Translations under genes and position numbers: made by a program | Shown here: positions 38,937 to 53,900 of the stretch, one piece after another | How the letters are laid out: each line of letters begins with the position of its first letter | Position numbering within the stretch: the first letter of the stretch is position 1 | NCBI GenBank assembly: GCA_035772405.1 | Contig: JAYKKM010000081.1 | Span: 935,001 to 999,000, forward strand | Reading direction: 5' to 3' | DNA: 64,000 nt | Source of the DNA: Chrysogorgia sp. JL179-B06 | Taxonomy: Eukaryota > Cnidaria > Anthozoa > Scleralcyonacea > Chrysogorgiidae | Notes under the pieces: model-generated | Told to the model about the DNA's origin: nothing | Seen by the model: the letters and a program-made list of their open reading frames with translations, nothing else | Database searches by the model: none

Positions 38937-41900
38937 TCAAAATCGGTCAACAAGTGACAGGATCCTACGTTTTTCTAACTCTTCGCGGTCTTTGCCCTTC
39001 TCATCTCCAAAACTCGCCGCGTATTCTAGTAACGAAAGAGAAAAAACGTTATCTTAAAGTGCCCCTAACCTCAAATTTTTTTATTGTCTTATTTTGAAGA
39101 ACTTTTAAAATGATAAAGTAACTTCTTTTGAAGATTTTCGTTTCTTCGCTTTCTTTTTGAGATATTTAAGTTTGTTTGATATGCAAATGTCCGGAATTTA
39201 CGTCACACATGCATAATGAGTTATCATAGAATGTTATATATCTTTGCTTTCATCACATAAAAACACTAAAATGTGAATAACATGTGTGCGTGTTTCTCCG
39301 ACAACACCAAACTTCTCGATTTTAAAGGATTTCGTTCGAGAATGAAAAAGATACACACATTTCTCCAATAAGTCATTTAGCTCCAGAGTGTCTGAAAACC
39401 TCGTTCTCAGGCTCTTTTCCAAATCATATCAAACAAAATGTATTTTTTTGTTTAAATGTAGCTTATTGGAACTATACTGGTGTTGTGTGTGCATAATGTT
39501 TGTGTGATAATTGTGGCAGTGACGTAACAAACGAACAAGTTACAGAAGGTGAAGAAAGTTGGACGAAAGCTTTTGCTCTTGTCCATGCGGTCGAACAACA
39601 CTCTTCCCGAATAGGAACTTTACTTACTATGGTCAAGTTTGCACTGTTACGATAGGTGTTGTTAAAGTTTATATGGGCCATCGTGTTCTACTTTACGCTT
39701 TGCACTGACCAACATCTCGAAGAAACAACCCTCAATCTATAATCCAGCACTTTTACCACCCGTCAATCTCCTTAGTATACCCTCATGACCAGTTTCCCTG
39801 CAATACTTGTCCTACTACAATTTCTCAATTCCGAAGTAGACACATGATGTACTCGCCAAGTACCTATTTCTTTTAAGGGGAACTACAGCCAAAAAATAAA
39901 TTACTTTTAAATAAAAGGCTTTTTAGTATAATGTTTAGAAATGTTAATAGTTTTACGGTATCTGCACTCGATAAGTAATTCCGAGCTCTAAGAAAGTCGT
40001 TATAACACTACAAGCCAACAAAGATACTTAAATATAGCCTTAAGCAACGTGTATACCATGGTGCTTGGTAATAATCTTAGAACGTTCTGAAACTGCTTAT
40101 ATATAAACACATTACCAAATATAAAATATATATAACAATAGCGTATAATGTTGGAGCAAAGGAAGAGAAAAAGAGATGAGTTCTTAGAAGAACTATTTAA
40201 AGACTTGAGAAAATAGTAGGCTTAAAAGAAAAGAGCACGATGCATTTCTACAGACAACTTATCAAGTGACACGTCTGCTAACTAATCAACGAAATTGGAC
40301 CGATATTTATACGAACTGAAGTGACTTACGTCATCTCCGCGTGAGCGGGGATGACTAGCTAAAATATAACCTGCGATCATGTGGAGAGGGCCTGATCGCA
40401 GGTTAGCTAAAATAAAGACATATTGAAAACAAAATATTTTTGTTTGCATATATATACGTTGCTTAAGGCTATATTTAAGTTACCCAATCAACTGATCCTT
40501 AAAATTTGATTATTTCCTTCCTTACCCCTTAATACTGATCTGATGTCCTTCATGTTTCCGCCTTGTTGATTCAATAATGTTTGTATGCGAGCTTTGATCT
40601 GAAATATATTAATTATTCGATGAGAGGGGAGTGGACTTCAAAAAGGGAGAAATGAAAGGGAATTTTTTATTACCGAGTTATTTCCAGAACTGCAACATTC
40701 AACGATGACACAGTCGACCAACTGCAGAGTGAAAAGACCTGCATCCAGTCGACGGAGGTAGAACTGTTCTTCAGTAGATTCATCTAAGTCTTCATCTTTG
40801 ACAGCCATGGCCTAGAAACACACAACACAAACTAGAATCATGATTTTGTCGTGGTAATAAATTTAAACCAAGCCTTAAGCATGTTGAAACCATGGTAAAT
40901 GGTGTATAGTGCAGTTAGAAAGTAGAGTGCTGCGTAGACAGTGTTTTCGATATATAGCAAAGTGATATTTTTCGATATATACAAAAACTTCAAAACAAAG
41001 CGGCTAGAATCTTAACAGGTGATAGCTATGAGACACCATCTGAAGCAGTCAGAGCTAAATTGAATTGGGAAACATTACAATCAAGGAGAGATAACCAAAT
41101 GTCTCTGTTGATGAATAAAATAATTTATGGTAACTCAATCAACAACCTAGGAGACCTGTTTAAAATCTCTTGTAACACATCTCACAATTTGAGAAGTAAC
41201 AATAGAGTACTTTGTCTAGAAAAACCGAATACTAATGCTTTAAAACGAAGTTTTAGTTACAAAGGTGCTGTGGTTTGGAATAACCTATGACAATTGTAAA
41301 TAACTCTATATGTAAATTTTATGTATAGTATCTCTTACTGTTTTAGAATAATTTTTAACGTTAGCTCTATTTCCTACTGTAATATACTTAATTCTAATTT
41401 TTAAAACACGGCCCTCTGAAAATCAACCATTTTCTTTTTATATTGACATTTTTTACATTAATTAATCGTAGGTTCTGGTTGAGAGGTTACCGTGTCAAAA
41501 GATTTGTAAATAAATAAATAAATAAATAAAAGGTGGTAAACTGCCAAGATTTTTAGTGACGAAATACTGACGTTTCGAGCGGAGCCCTTCATCAGAGTAA
41601 GACGAGATGAAATAAAATAAATAGGGCTTATATATATATATATGCTAAAAGGTGTCACAAGTAGAAAGTAGCCAATCACATGCACGTAAATAAATAAAAA
41701 ATCTTTTTAAACTGTTTACATAATAAATTATTTTTTAATACAACCAATCTTTTTCATTATTTTTAATTATATTATTTAAATCTTTTTAATAAATATAATA
41801 GATTTTTTATATTTAAATTCATACAATAACATTCTAAAAAGCTCTGTTCTGATTGCTTAAAAGGAAACAAACGAAAAGACATCATTTAGCATGTATTTCT

Positions 41901-44900
41901 TGTCGCCAAATTGCTTTGAGAGTGAGTTTTGCCTAAGTAAGGATAATTTTAATTTTCATGCTTTTAATAAAAATGAACTTTTGCCTATTTTATTAAATCG
42001 CAACCGAATTTACATACATGAGTAATACCTTGACTAAAGTTTCAAATACGATATTATTGGTATATAGATTCTGACCTGAAGGAGGACACATCTTCCGAAA
42101 TTCGTCCATAAATATACCTAAATACTCTTACTTATTGACCCAACCAAATTTCCATGGATGGTTTCATGACCCAACTATACATTTTGTTTTAGTTTCGTGG
42201 CCCAGCACATCTTAAATTTTCATTCATACCGACAACACAGGAGTGCTGGGAACTCTTAGTTTAGAACCACTGAAATCCAAACTATATATACATGTCCATA
42301 ATTTCTGGGGGGCAAGGGGTTTTCAAAACAACTTTTCTTTGGGTGTAATATGGATATTTCTTGGACTTACATAGCGTATATCAATTCCTATGTTATAAAT
42401 ATTTGTTTTCTTCGATTATTTATTTATTAACTTTACAACCATACAAGAATGCAAATATACAGTAAATAAAGAGTGCAATACTTGAACATGATTGAAGGAA
42501 TGATCAACAGGACAGGAGTCCCATGTGAAGACCAACCGAACAAAAAATTACATAATAAACATATTTAAGTAAAAACACAAAAAAAACTAATACACAAATT
42601 ACATAAGAATAAAGATTCAAGAGCAACAACTTGGATTGAAACTGATGATACTAATCAAAAATGTTTCATGGCGCATCAAAGATTTTTCAAATGTTTTCGT
42701 AGCCCCATGGCCCAGCACTTTTCCTTCTGCCCCCCTCCCTGGTGTTATTAATGACAGCTCCGTAACTTGAGAGGAAATGGAAAAATTGTTGCACAACAAT
42801 CTTATAATAGTATGTATTATTTACATAACTCTTTCATCTTATACAATGTCACATATTCGGAACAGATTACCATCTGTGGCTAAATCCACTACTTATTTGT
42901 TGTATTTTTGAGAATATCCTAAGAATGTTGACAGGATGTCTGTGAATAATTTGACTATGCCTATTATCTCTATTTTTATAATCGAGATATAAAATTATAA
43001 AATAATCTCTATTTTTATCCACTGTTATATATTTTTATCTATATCTTATTTGTGCAATTATTATATCCTTTGTTATATTTTATATTAGTTATATAACTTG
43101 GTATCATGTATATATATATAAATAGACTTTTTTTAAACTATGTGTTTTTACTCCTGGTAGTCGAGCATTTTTAACACGAGCCTCTGGCTCGGGAGAATGG
43201 GCGACCACACCTCGTGTGTCATTTAATTTAAAATAAATTATTCTATTCTATTTTATGAAGTGAATAGTTGAATGTTCTATAAGCGTGGTTCACACGAGCG
43301 ACATAAGCATAAGCAACGAAAACAAAGCATGACTTTGCTCTGGGACGTACGAAGACAAAACAACGAGAATTTTTCTTTGTTTCCTCTCTTGCCTTATGCT
43401 TCTTATGCTTGGCTTATGCTTCTTATTATTATGATTATGTCCATCTTTATGTCGCAGGCTTGACTTCATTCCTTTGTTTTGCCTTTTGTCTTGTCCTTAT
43501 GCTTATGATTATGCTCTCGCGTGAACCAGCCTTAAAGGTTTGTTTTTTGGAAATGCTAATGATGTGACGTCAACCTTAGTCATCATTTCGGATACAATAT
43601 TCTGCTGCTCGATAAATTTCACCTAATCCAAACGTTGATGGCATACTGGAACGTTATACTAGAGATCTTATCAACTTTTTTACTCGAATCCTCTACCAGT
43701 CTAGTATCACAGGGAAAGCAGAGAAGAACGCGAAATTCCTGGTTTGACGTCACACTCATTAGCAATTCGAAAAAACAAACCATTATTAAACATCGACGCA
43801 AAGCTCAAATCATAACAATTTTTGGCATTCAGCTATTCACTTCGTGTAGAATCTGTATCAGGGATATCGTTTTGGGATGACGGGCACTTTAAGAAAAATT
43901 ATTTTTTTAATGTCAAACGAAACTAAAAATCAAAAACACAATACCCGTTCGAAACGTTAGTCATATACTGCTTTCATTATTTTAACAGTACACCAACCTT
44001 TTAAAATTTTTAATTCGTATAATAATAATAATAGTAGTAGTAGTAGTAGTAGTTCGAATGATGTCAAATGTATCCTATCTGCATATTAGGGTCACTATAC
44101 TGTACTTGCTCCAATATTTTCTCTGTTTACGTAGTAAAGATCTCACAGCTTGTTAAAAGGGTACTCCAGTCATACCACAAGTGTAGTTCATACGTACGAT
44201 CTTACTGACTTTAGTTTATTTCCAAAGTTTCTGCATTCAAATCAATTTAGTTAAGAAGATATGGCTAGTTGACGTTGGAGGGTTTGTCCAATTTCGACGC
44301 CATATTTGTTTCTCAAATATGACGTCACTGAGTGCAACTGTCTCGTATTATGCCTAAGAAGCTCCTCTAGTTTCCCACATGAGGAACTAAATAGTTGATT
44401 TCGACTCATTTTTATCCAAAGAGCATTCACAACAGCTATCGCTACGTGATCGCCATCAAAACAACTCCATTGTCGATAAAGAAGCACTTAATGACGTCAC
44501 ATTGTGCAAAACAAACATGGCGTCAAAATCCTCACACTTTCAACTTCAACTAGCCATATCTTCTTAACTAAATCGATAGGAATGCTCAAACTTTGGGAAT
44601 AAACTAAAGTCAGTAAGATCTTTCGTATGCACTTAATTTGCATTTTGGCTGGAGTACCTCTCTAAGATGATTATTTTACTATCTATCTAACATCCGTTCA
44701 TCAAAAGATTGATTATTCCATATTTTGACAGCTGCGTGCGGCTAATCGTCTGTTGCATTTGTTTCGAAATACGGCATCAACATTACACGTTATTCTTTAG
44801 ATGGGGAATTTTTTATTGTTCGAGAGTTAAAAAATAGCCTTCGTGCCTTCAGGGCTTTTCGTTTGAGAGCTTTTGTAACCTATGAAACTGTTTCCATAGC

Positions 44901-47900
44901 GTTCTACGCTAGTCTAATTGTTTCCATCCTAATTTTGCCAGGCAAATCGACTCCTCCAAAAGTACACCAACTGCCGAAATTATGTGTATTCTCTGGGAAC
45001 GCTAGACAGACGCCTACACAATATTTAAGCAGCACACCAACCTTCTCGAGTATTCAATTTGTATTTCTCCACTGCCTACGCAGCAAAACATGTTGATATC
45101 TCTAATTCTGAAACGGATGTCTTTTGAACGCACGCCATAGGTGTCGCCGGTTGTTGCATGTTTGCATTTTTCCTTTCAATATTTCCTTACAGATTCAGTT
45201 CGATTTTCAAGCATTTTAGTCTCAGTCGTTTTTATAAGAACATCGAGTTTAGTGGGGGGATATTTTTATTGGGTTATTTCACAACACGAGGATTACACTT
45301 TTCCCCCAATTTTTTCCCAAGCCTTTGAGGATTTACAAAGTATTATGTCGTCGTACATGAAGTAGCTGGATATCCGCTGGCAGTGAGTAGCGTGTTTCGA
45401 GTGCTTGTCGCTATCAGTGCGGCCATCAAGCGGGAAAATACGCCATCGGCCATGCTTCGGTACAATATTTAAAAAAATATTTTAAACCTCGTGATGCGAT
45501 GAGAAACATTTTTTTCTTGGCCTTAGTTATCTTTTAGGAATGGAAAGGGATTAACTAGAACCAATATTTTCTTACTTTTACAACTAAAAGTTTGCACTTG
45601 TTAGTCTTGTCACAATGTTTATGTTCCGGGCATATTGTGCAAACAAATCACGGAGGAAAATTGAGTCTCAAAATTCAATTGAAGATTGAGTTTTTACTAC
45701 CGTATACCGGAACTAGAAAAATGCTTGAGAATATCCTCGAGACTTACATGTTAGTTTCTTCAGATCATGCAGTTTAATCGAGTAAAATGCCAAATATTAC
45801 TTGTAATATAGACCTCTTTCATAATGGCGGACAGTCTAAATATTCTTTTATATGCATGTAAATTAGCCTTTCTGTCCTCGTTACAAAGCGAAGATTCTTT
45901 GGAATTACAGACACACGAACGAGGTTAGAAAGGCCCAATTTAAATGAATATAAAGGAATATTTAATTTCGGTGCCATTATGAAAGAGATCTATACCCAAT
46001 TCTTCTCCAGGCATTACCACATTATATATACAGAACTCGTGACTAGGCTCTCGACTAGCCTCAGTGGTCAGAGCACTGGACTAGCATCGCAGGGTTCAAT
46101 TCCAGCCGGAAGGCCTTGATGCAACCTCGTCCTCAGGGTCTCCGCGGTGCGAGACCGCCATCTTGCCTCGCACCGCAAAGGCCCTGGGGACGATTTTCGC
46201 ATCTGGTCCCGGTTTGGTTTTAAAATGTATATATGTCAACACTCTAAATTTTCCTTCACCATAAATCCTTACAACATGTAGTTTAATCGAGTGAAATACC
46301 AAATATTACTTGTAATATACCCAGAATCTTATCCCGGCATTACCACCACTATAATATATACAGATCAGAACTCGTGACTAGCTCAGTGGTCAGAGAACTG
46401 CACTGCTGGTTCAATTCCAGCCGGAAGGCCTTGATGTCAGTGCATTTTTCGCAACTGGTCCCGGTTTGGTCTTAAAATGTATATAATTATTCCAACACTC
46501 GAAATTTTTCTTCACCGTAAATCCTTAGAACATGCAGTTTAATCGAGTGAAATGCTACACCGTTGACAAAAACATTGAGGTTATATTGTCTCCTTGAATT
46601 AAGACGCCATCGTTTGTTGCCGTGTTCCACTCAATAACAATCTAAACCGCAATATTTACTCGAAACGAGCAAGCCTCGCTAAGTTATAAATTTTCCATTC
46701 AAGCAACACTTTTGCCAAATCGAACTTCACGTTTATCAAGTCGTTATCTGGCGGTCGAGCGGTCATATTTCAAATCAAACAAACGAAATGGAACACCCTT
46801 CTAATATACCCACTGCTCCTGTGTATGTTCCGAGGCAGCATTTCACTTCTGATAAGAACTCCAAGTAATATACCCTAATACCCAATTCTTAAGACTTACA
46901 GTTACCTCAAACAAGAGGAGTAATTTCGAAATGTATCGCCGTATGCGTTTCAACCTTACATTTTTCTGTTTTTCAATTTGAGCATCGCATGCTTGAACTC
47001 GTCCCCAGTACTTGAAATGAAGTTCGATAAGACGATCAACCTTTATAACGCAAAACAGGAAAACGTTAGTTCGCAGACTGGTGACGATTTCTTGATATCG
47101 ACTATATATCAGTACCTTGATGTGGTCGTCTTCGACAAACTTCTGGACCAGCCTTGATCGGTGGGCGCTGGTCAAGTTTCGGAACAATGACGCCAAAATG
47201 GAACAAACATGTTCTAAAAATTAAAATATATTTTTTTAGCCGCAATATACGTGAATCCTGTAGTGTTATATCTGCACCTGTTTCTCTTCGTACTCTCCAT
47301 AATCCTAAAAACCCATGCATCCCAAGAAACACCTGGTGAAGTATGCATTATATACTATTCATTTTACAAGTTCGTTAAAATATTTGCGGCCGATGTTTAT
47401 GGGCGGTTACAACGGCTGGCCTGCGGCTCGCCATTGTAACTGCTCATAAACATCGAGCGCTCATGTTTTAACTACTACATATAGAGTTCAATATTTTTTA
47501 TTATTTATTTAAAAGAATCAACTCATTGCCCTACCAAATATGGAGTTGTGACATCAATGGTGCAATATGACAAACGATTATTGCACGATTGACGTCACCT
47601 GGTGCAATATGAAAAACTAATATTGCACGCTATGACGTTTTTCCAACGATGCAGTTGTTAAATAGTTGATAAAGTTAATCTTTTAAATAAATAATAAAAC
47701 AATTATTGAATTCGGTTTTCGCATGATATGAAGAATTGTCAAGGCCTCAGTTTGTGTTATCCGCCTCAGCCTTCGGCTTCGGCAGATAACACAAACTTCG
47801 GCTTTGATAATTCTTCATATCATGCTCAACCTCATTCAATAATTGATAATTATTACATAGAGTTCAATATGTATGTACCTTCATATTCCTCCTCCTTAGA

Positions 47901-50900
47901 GCCGATCTTCTTGTTCTTTTTCGGTGGCTGTAGCGGATCGAGAGAAAATGTTATTCGCCACGAACTCTAAGCCATATGTCAATGTTGTATTATCACACGA
48001 GAAACCTAAACTGTCTAATGAACTTGAAGTAGTAAGAACAGTGTGTATACGTCTTTCATTCCAATCTCGCACCTGATTGGTCAGTTTACTTCCTGCCTAG
48101 CAACGGGGGTAGCAACCGAGAAAGACCACGAGCTTTGGTATCCAGAATGATGGAGGTATTTTGAAGAAACATGAAAAAACGTTATCGAAGTATAAAATAA
48201 GAAAATTTCGAGTGTTGGAATACATACATTTTAAGACCAAACCGCGACCAGTTGCGAAAAATGCAACTTAAAGGCATTCCGGCTGGAATTGAACCCGCGA
48301 CCCTGCGATGCTAGTGCAGTGCTCTGACCACTGAGCTACGGAAGCCGTTGCCGAGAGCCTAGTCACGAGTTCCGTATATATAGTGGTGATAATGCCGGGA
48401 TATGATTCTGGGTATATTACAAGCAATATTTGGCATTTCACTCGATCAAACTACACGTTCTCAAGATTTATGGTGAAGGAAAATTTCGAGTGTTGAAATA
48501 TATACATTTTAAGACCAAACCGGGACCAGTTGCGAAAAATACAACTTGATGAGAACATGTAGTTTGATCGAGTGAAATGCCAAATATTACCTATAATATA
48601 CCCAGAATCATATCCCGGCATTACCACCACTATACGGAACTCGTGACTAGGGTCTCGGCAACGGCTTCCGTAGCTCAGTGGTCAGAGCACTGCACTAGCA
48701 TCGCAGAGTCGCGGGTTCAATTCCAGCCGGAAGGCCTTTAAGTTGCATTTTTCGCAACTGGTCCCGGTTTGGTCTTAAAATGTATATATTCCAACACTCG
48801 AAATTTTCCTTCACCATAAAGATAAGAAATAATATGGAAACAAGTAAAGTTTTAGAACATATTTACTAACGTTTCGTTGTGAACTTACAACATCTTCAGA
48901 GTAACAATCACAAGTGTGAAAACTATCTATATATAAGTCTATATTTACATAGGAGAATAATTAATAAGACGGCTAACCAATGAGGTAACGAGATGACAAA
49001 CAGAAGGTGACAGAAGTAACAGAAACCGGGAAAAACACAATTAAAATCGAGAAAGCGGTATGAAAGAGATGTTCTCATTGAGAGACAGTTTGAATTTAGA
49101 AATCAGTAAACTCTCTCGAATGAGGAGTTCAAAGTTGGAAGAAGAACGAGAAGAAATTATAGAGAAGTCATCAGGAGTAATATGTGTGATGGGTAAAATG
49201 AGTATGAGACTGGATAGCATAAAGGGAAGTGATTGCTCGTTTCTTTCCGGTCATAGCCAAGATTGTTACCGACCGATGAAAAAACGTTATTTTACAACTT
49301 TGTACACAAAACGTTATCAGACAAAAGCGTTATTTGATATAGCAACGGACTGTGACAAGTGGCAACTTGACGTGCGGCTCTGTAAACACTTGTGAACTTG
49401 AAGAGTAATAGATAATGTCCATTCTCCATACTATAATTGCAACGTCCTTAAAGAATATGAGTATTCCATTCAATGTTATAACCTCCTTTACCAGCTTGGG
49501 TTTATTTTTGACAAAACAACCAGAGTTTAAAGAATTTAAATTCGCACGAATAGCAAGACATATGATTATTCAAAATAGCTACATCGTCCTGGATACCAAA
49601 AACTCGAGAAAACTTGTAGGAAAACAAGTATGAAGTTTAATAACGGAGATTGTGTTGTTTATTTAAATTACTTGGTCTTTCTCGGTTGCTACCCTGTTGC
49701 TAGGCAGGAAGTGAACTGACCAATCAAGTGAGACATTTCTACCTTCATAAATAAAGCAAACATGGTCCGCAGACCAAGAATATCAATAAACTTCGTGCAA
49801 TTGTCTGCTCCTTCCACCCCTTGCATGGAATAGTCCAAAACTTTCAGTGCACTGCGTCGTGATAGTTTCTTCTCCCTATATTATGTGTTGGAAAAAACAC
49901 CGTTATTTAGAAAGGCTGTGTTCTGATTGGTTAAAATTTTCCCGCCATTCCTCAAGTCAAACGAAAGCGGTTGCTAAAACATTTTTAAAAAGTTTAAAAA
50001 ATGCCAGTCTCCTCCGCAGGCAACTCTGTGGCATCCGAAAAGGTGATTATGCCACAGAGTTGCCTAAAAATATCAAATTCTGATATTTTAGGACAAACAT
50101 TCGTGTATTTCTTGTCGAACGTGTTGTTCTTGTCCCTCACAACTCAGTCGCATCGATCGCTACTTTTTTCGATCAAAATAAGTCTCGCGATCTGGTAGTT
50201 TGATTTCCATTTAAATCGCACGATTTTAGGGCTGCCAAAAATTGAATTCGTTAACAAAATGGTACTTTTACAGGCTTTTTTCTTATTATTTTCGTTGAAA
50301 ACACGAAGTGGCGTGTTCCAGATGCGAGGATTGTCCTAGACCTCTTGAATAAATGTTTCCAGATCGAACGGAAGTGGCTCTACCGCCTCTAGTGTTGGCA
50401 AAGCTGAAGGATCTTGAGGAGAGCATTCGTTGTCTTCTGAAGATTCAATAACAACTTGATCACCATCATCGTCGTTATTTCCTTCAGGTATATTCTGACT
50501 TTGTTGTAACTGATATGCACGGATCAATTCTTCGATGTTCAAAGGCGCATCAGCCATTTTGTTGGTGCAAGAACGCGCTTGTACGATCCACAAAGTAGGA
50601 ATCTTTCCAACTCTTTTTTAAGATCGCGCGATTGCTCATTCATTCATTCATATTTTATTTGATTAGGCAGGTTAAAAGGTCCGTCAACTAAATAGCTGAT
50701 GTGGACCTGCCATTTAGCTATAGTGTAAAATTTACAATAATTATATCCTAATTATAAAATCCATAATTAAAATTTGTATCTAAAAGTATATAAAATCATT
50801 TTTTTTGTTGTTATTAACAGCTGCTTCTTTCAAGAAGCTTATTTTGTTAAGACTTTCTACATCTTTCCTAAGTTTTAATTTAAAAGTATCTTTGTTTGTT

Positions 50901-53900
50901 ATTGTTTTAACATCTTCACTTAGCTGGTTCCATGCTATAGGACCTCTATATCGCAAAGAGGTTCGTCCTTTTTCGGTTTTACACCTAACAACATCAAAAT
51001 TTTGGTTCCTTCTCCCTGTTCTTCCGATCCGTTTGGTGAAAAGTTCTTGCAGTTCTTGTGGAGCTTTCATATAATATATGTCGTGCATTAGAGTTAGGAT
51101 TCGTCTTTTATAAATAATGTTTAGTGGTTTCCATTTAACCTTTTGTAAAATTTGTTCATCTGTAAGTCCTTCTTGCGTAATATTAAATATCATCTTTGCT
51201 GCTCTTACATGGTAATGTTCCAAGTCATTTAACAGCGAAGGGGAGCATGTTCCCCAGACTAATATGCCATATGACACGTTTGATATGATTGATTTGTAGT
51301 ATATTTCCTCCAACACATGCCTTGGTAGATATTTCATTCTTCTTAATTGTGACAATTGTGCTAATTTGAGCCAGCGATCTGTCATTGAAAACTAGTGCGC
51401 ATGCTCACAACCCTCAAATGATCGAAAAAAGTAGATCGCGAGATCAAAATAGCGAGTGGAAATTAAGCTTAAAGACTGGAGAACTTACATACACCGAACA
51501 AGAATACAGCAATTCAGATGTTGAACATCGCGAACCACTTCATCATTGTTAACCTAGCTTTTACTCTGCCATCTGAGACCGAGTAGCTATTAAAGTGTCT
51601 ATCCGGGGTTTTGGGATTTTACACATTCGTAATCTTTGGGTTCTACCAAGAAGAAATGTAATATATCTTGTCGTTCAAAAATTTCATCTTCATGCCTTTT
51701 TCCCTGCTAAAGTTGATTTACTATTCACAGGAAATGACGTTAAAGCAGAGACGCACAAAGTCATTGCACACTAATTCAACAATGAAATACAAAGAAAGTT
51801 TAGCTATGAACTTTAAACACACCTCAATTCCCAAACTTTCTTTGTATTTCACCGCTGTATCAATGTGCAATGTTTTTGCGTGTCCCTGCTGTGACGTCAA
51901 TTGGCCTGTGAATAGTAAATCACTTTAGCAGGGGGAAAAAGTATGAAGATGAAATTTTCGCACGATAAGATATTTTACAATTCTTCTCAAGAGATTCCAA
52001 AGATTACAAATATGTAAAATCCCCAAACCTCGGATAGGCATGCACTTAAAGCTCAATGGTTACAGCATTCACCAAGCCACTTACCTTAACATAAGATTCA
52101 TAAGTTGCAACCCCTGTCCTTTTAGAAAACGTTCTCGATTAGGCACCGCCATCAGTGAACTGCACAGACAGTTAAACAAATTTTCCATGTATTCTATTTC
52201 GTTAGAAGTACTAGGATCGCGTGGTTTATACGCCTTTAAAATAAATAATAACCCTGTTACACTATACGCAATATAGCACACATCGAAAACAGCATGCTGT
52301 AGATCTACTAAGTATAATAATTATTTCTGATGGTTAGATTGTGGTTGCGCGCAGGAGCTCCGGTGTTTTTCAGTTAGACAAGCCGGACGCCGGAGTTGGG
52401 TATTCTTCCCGCTTCGGCTATGGGTTCCGGCTGTGGGCTCTGGCTATTCTTATCTGTATTTAGTGCATGAAATCATGAGCATAGCATAAGAATGACAACA
52501 CATATCACAATTCCGATGATGCTTTCGTTTACAAATTTCGTTCACGGACTCACGGGGAACATCGTCTCAAAGAAACATTGCGCACTCCTTCCAGGCAACA
52601 TTGGTCGCTTATAGCGTTCATTAAATTTAGTTGTAAGAAGTTTTAAAAACCCTTTGCATTTTGTGGTAGCATAGCTTATTCGGTTGTTCTATAAAGTTTG
52701 CATTCCAGGCATTGCTATAGTTGTCAGAGGAAGACCTGAAGAAGGACACATCGTTCGAAACGTCGTCCATGAATATATGTAAGTACTTTTAGTATACTTA
52801 AGTATTTTTCAACACATCAGTTGAAGTTCTCTTATTTCTCTTTTACATATTATATCCAGTTCGTTTGAGAACTTAGCAGCTTTCATATTTTTTCTTACTA
52901 GCATACTTAGTAAATAAGTATTAACATTCTCATTACAATTTACTTCCATAATTAACAAGACTAAAGCCTCTTCTCCAGTCATCGCAAAAACTGGTTCGCA
53001 GCGAGCTGCGAGTACTTGCATGTAATTAAAAAGAACTCGCAGTGGTTGTTTGCTCGTTGTGAGTTGTTTTTAATAAGATGCAAGTACTCGCAGCGAGCTG
53101 CGAACCAGTTTTTGCGATGACTGGAAAAGAGGCTTAAGAGTATGATTATACCTTGGCAGAGCAAAACAGAAATATTTACTTACAGACAGGCATTGCAATA
53201 GCGTGTCAATGCCATTCACTGCACCAAGTAACTGTCTATTTTCTATAGAGTAAGATAAATTACACATGTGAGTCCAAGTTGTTCTGCAGGTTCATGCAAT
53301 TGCTGTCACAGCTAGTTCAAAAACTTCCTCAATACTAGGATACAGCAGTATGGTACTTACCTTGAGTATCTTGTAATAAAATAGACATAATTTCACTGCA
53401 GTACAACTTGTTAGCATCATATCCAGGAGTTTTCTAAAGTTGAAATTATGTTACTTTAAAACTAGAATATACCTGCACTGCACTGTAATGCACTGTGCTG
53501 CACTACACCATACCATACCATACCATACCATACCATACCATACCATACCATATATATATACCATACCACACCATACCATACCATACCATACCATATAGTA
53601 TATACCATACCACACCACACCATACCATACCAGAACATACCATATCATACCATATACCATACCATACCACACCATACCATACCACATCATACCAATACCA
53701 TGTACCATACAATACCAATTACCATACCATATGATACCATATAGTATATACTGTACCATACCATACCATACCATACCATATCATACCACACCATACCATA
53801 CAGTATACCATATACCACTGCACTGCAAGACAGACTTACTCTCAATCTTTTAAGCAGCCATGCAATAAGTCCTTGCTCACCAGCAGTAACACAAATCTCT

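Noticed and set aside
48655..48730. Functional tRNA-Ala gene
   Set aside because: The same head occurs at least four times with a shared non-tRNA tail, so it is a SINE.
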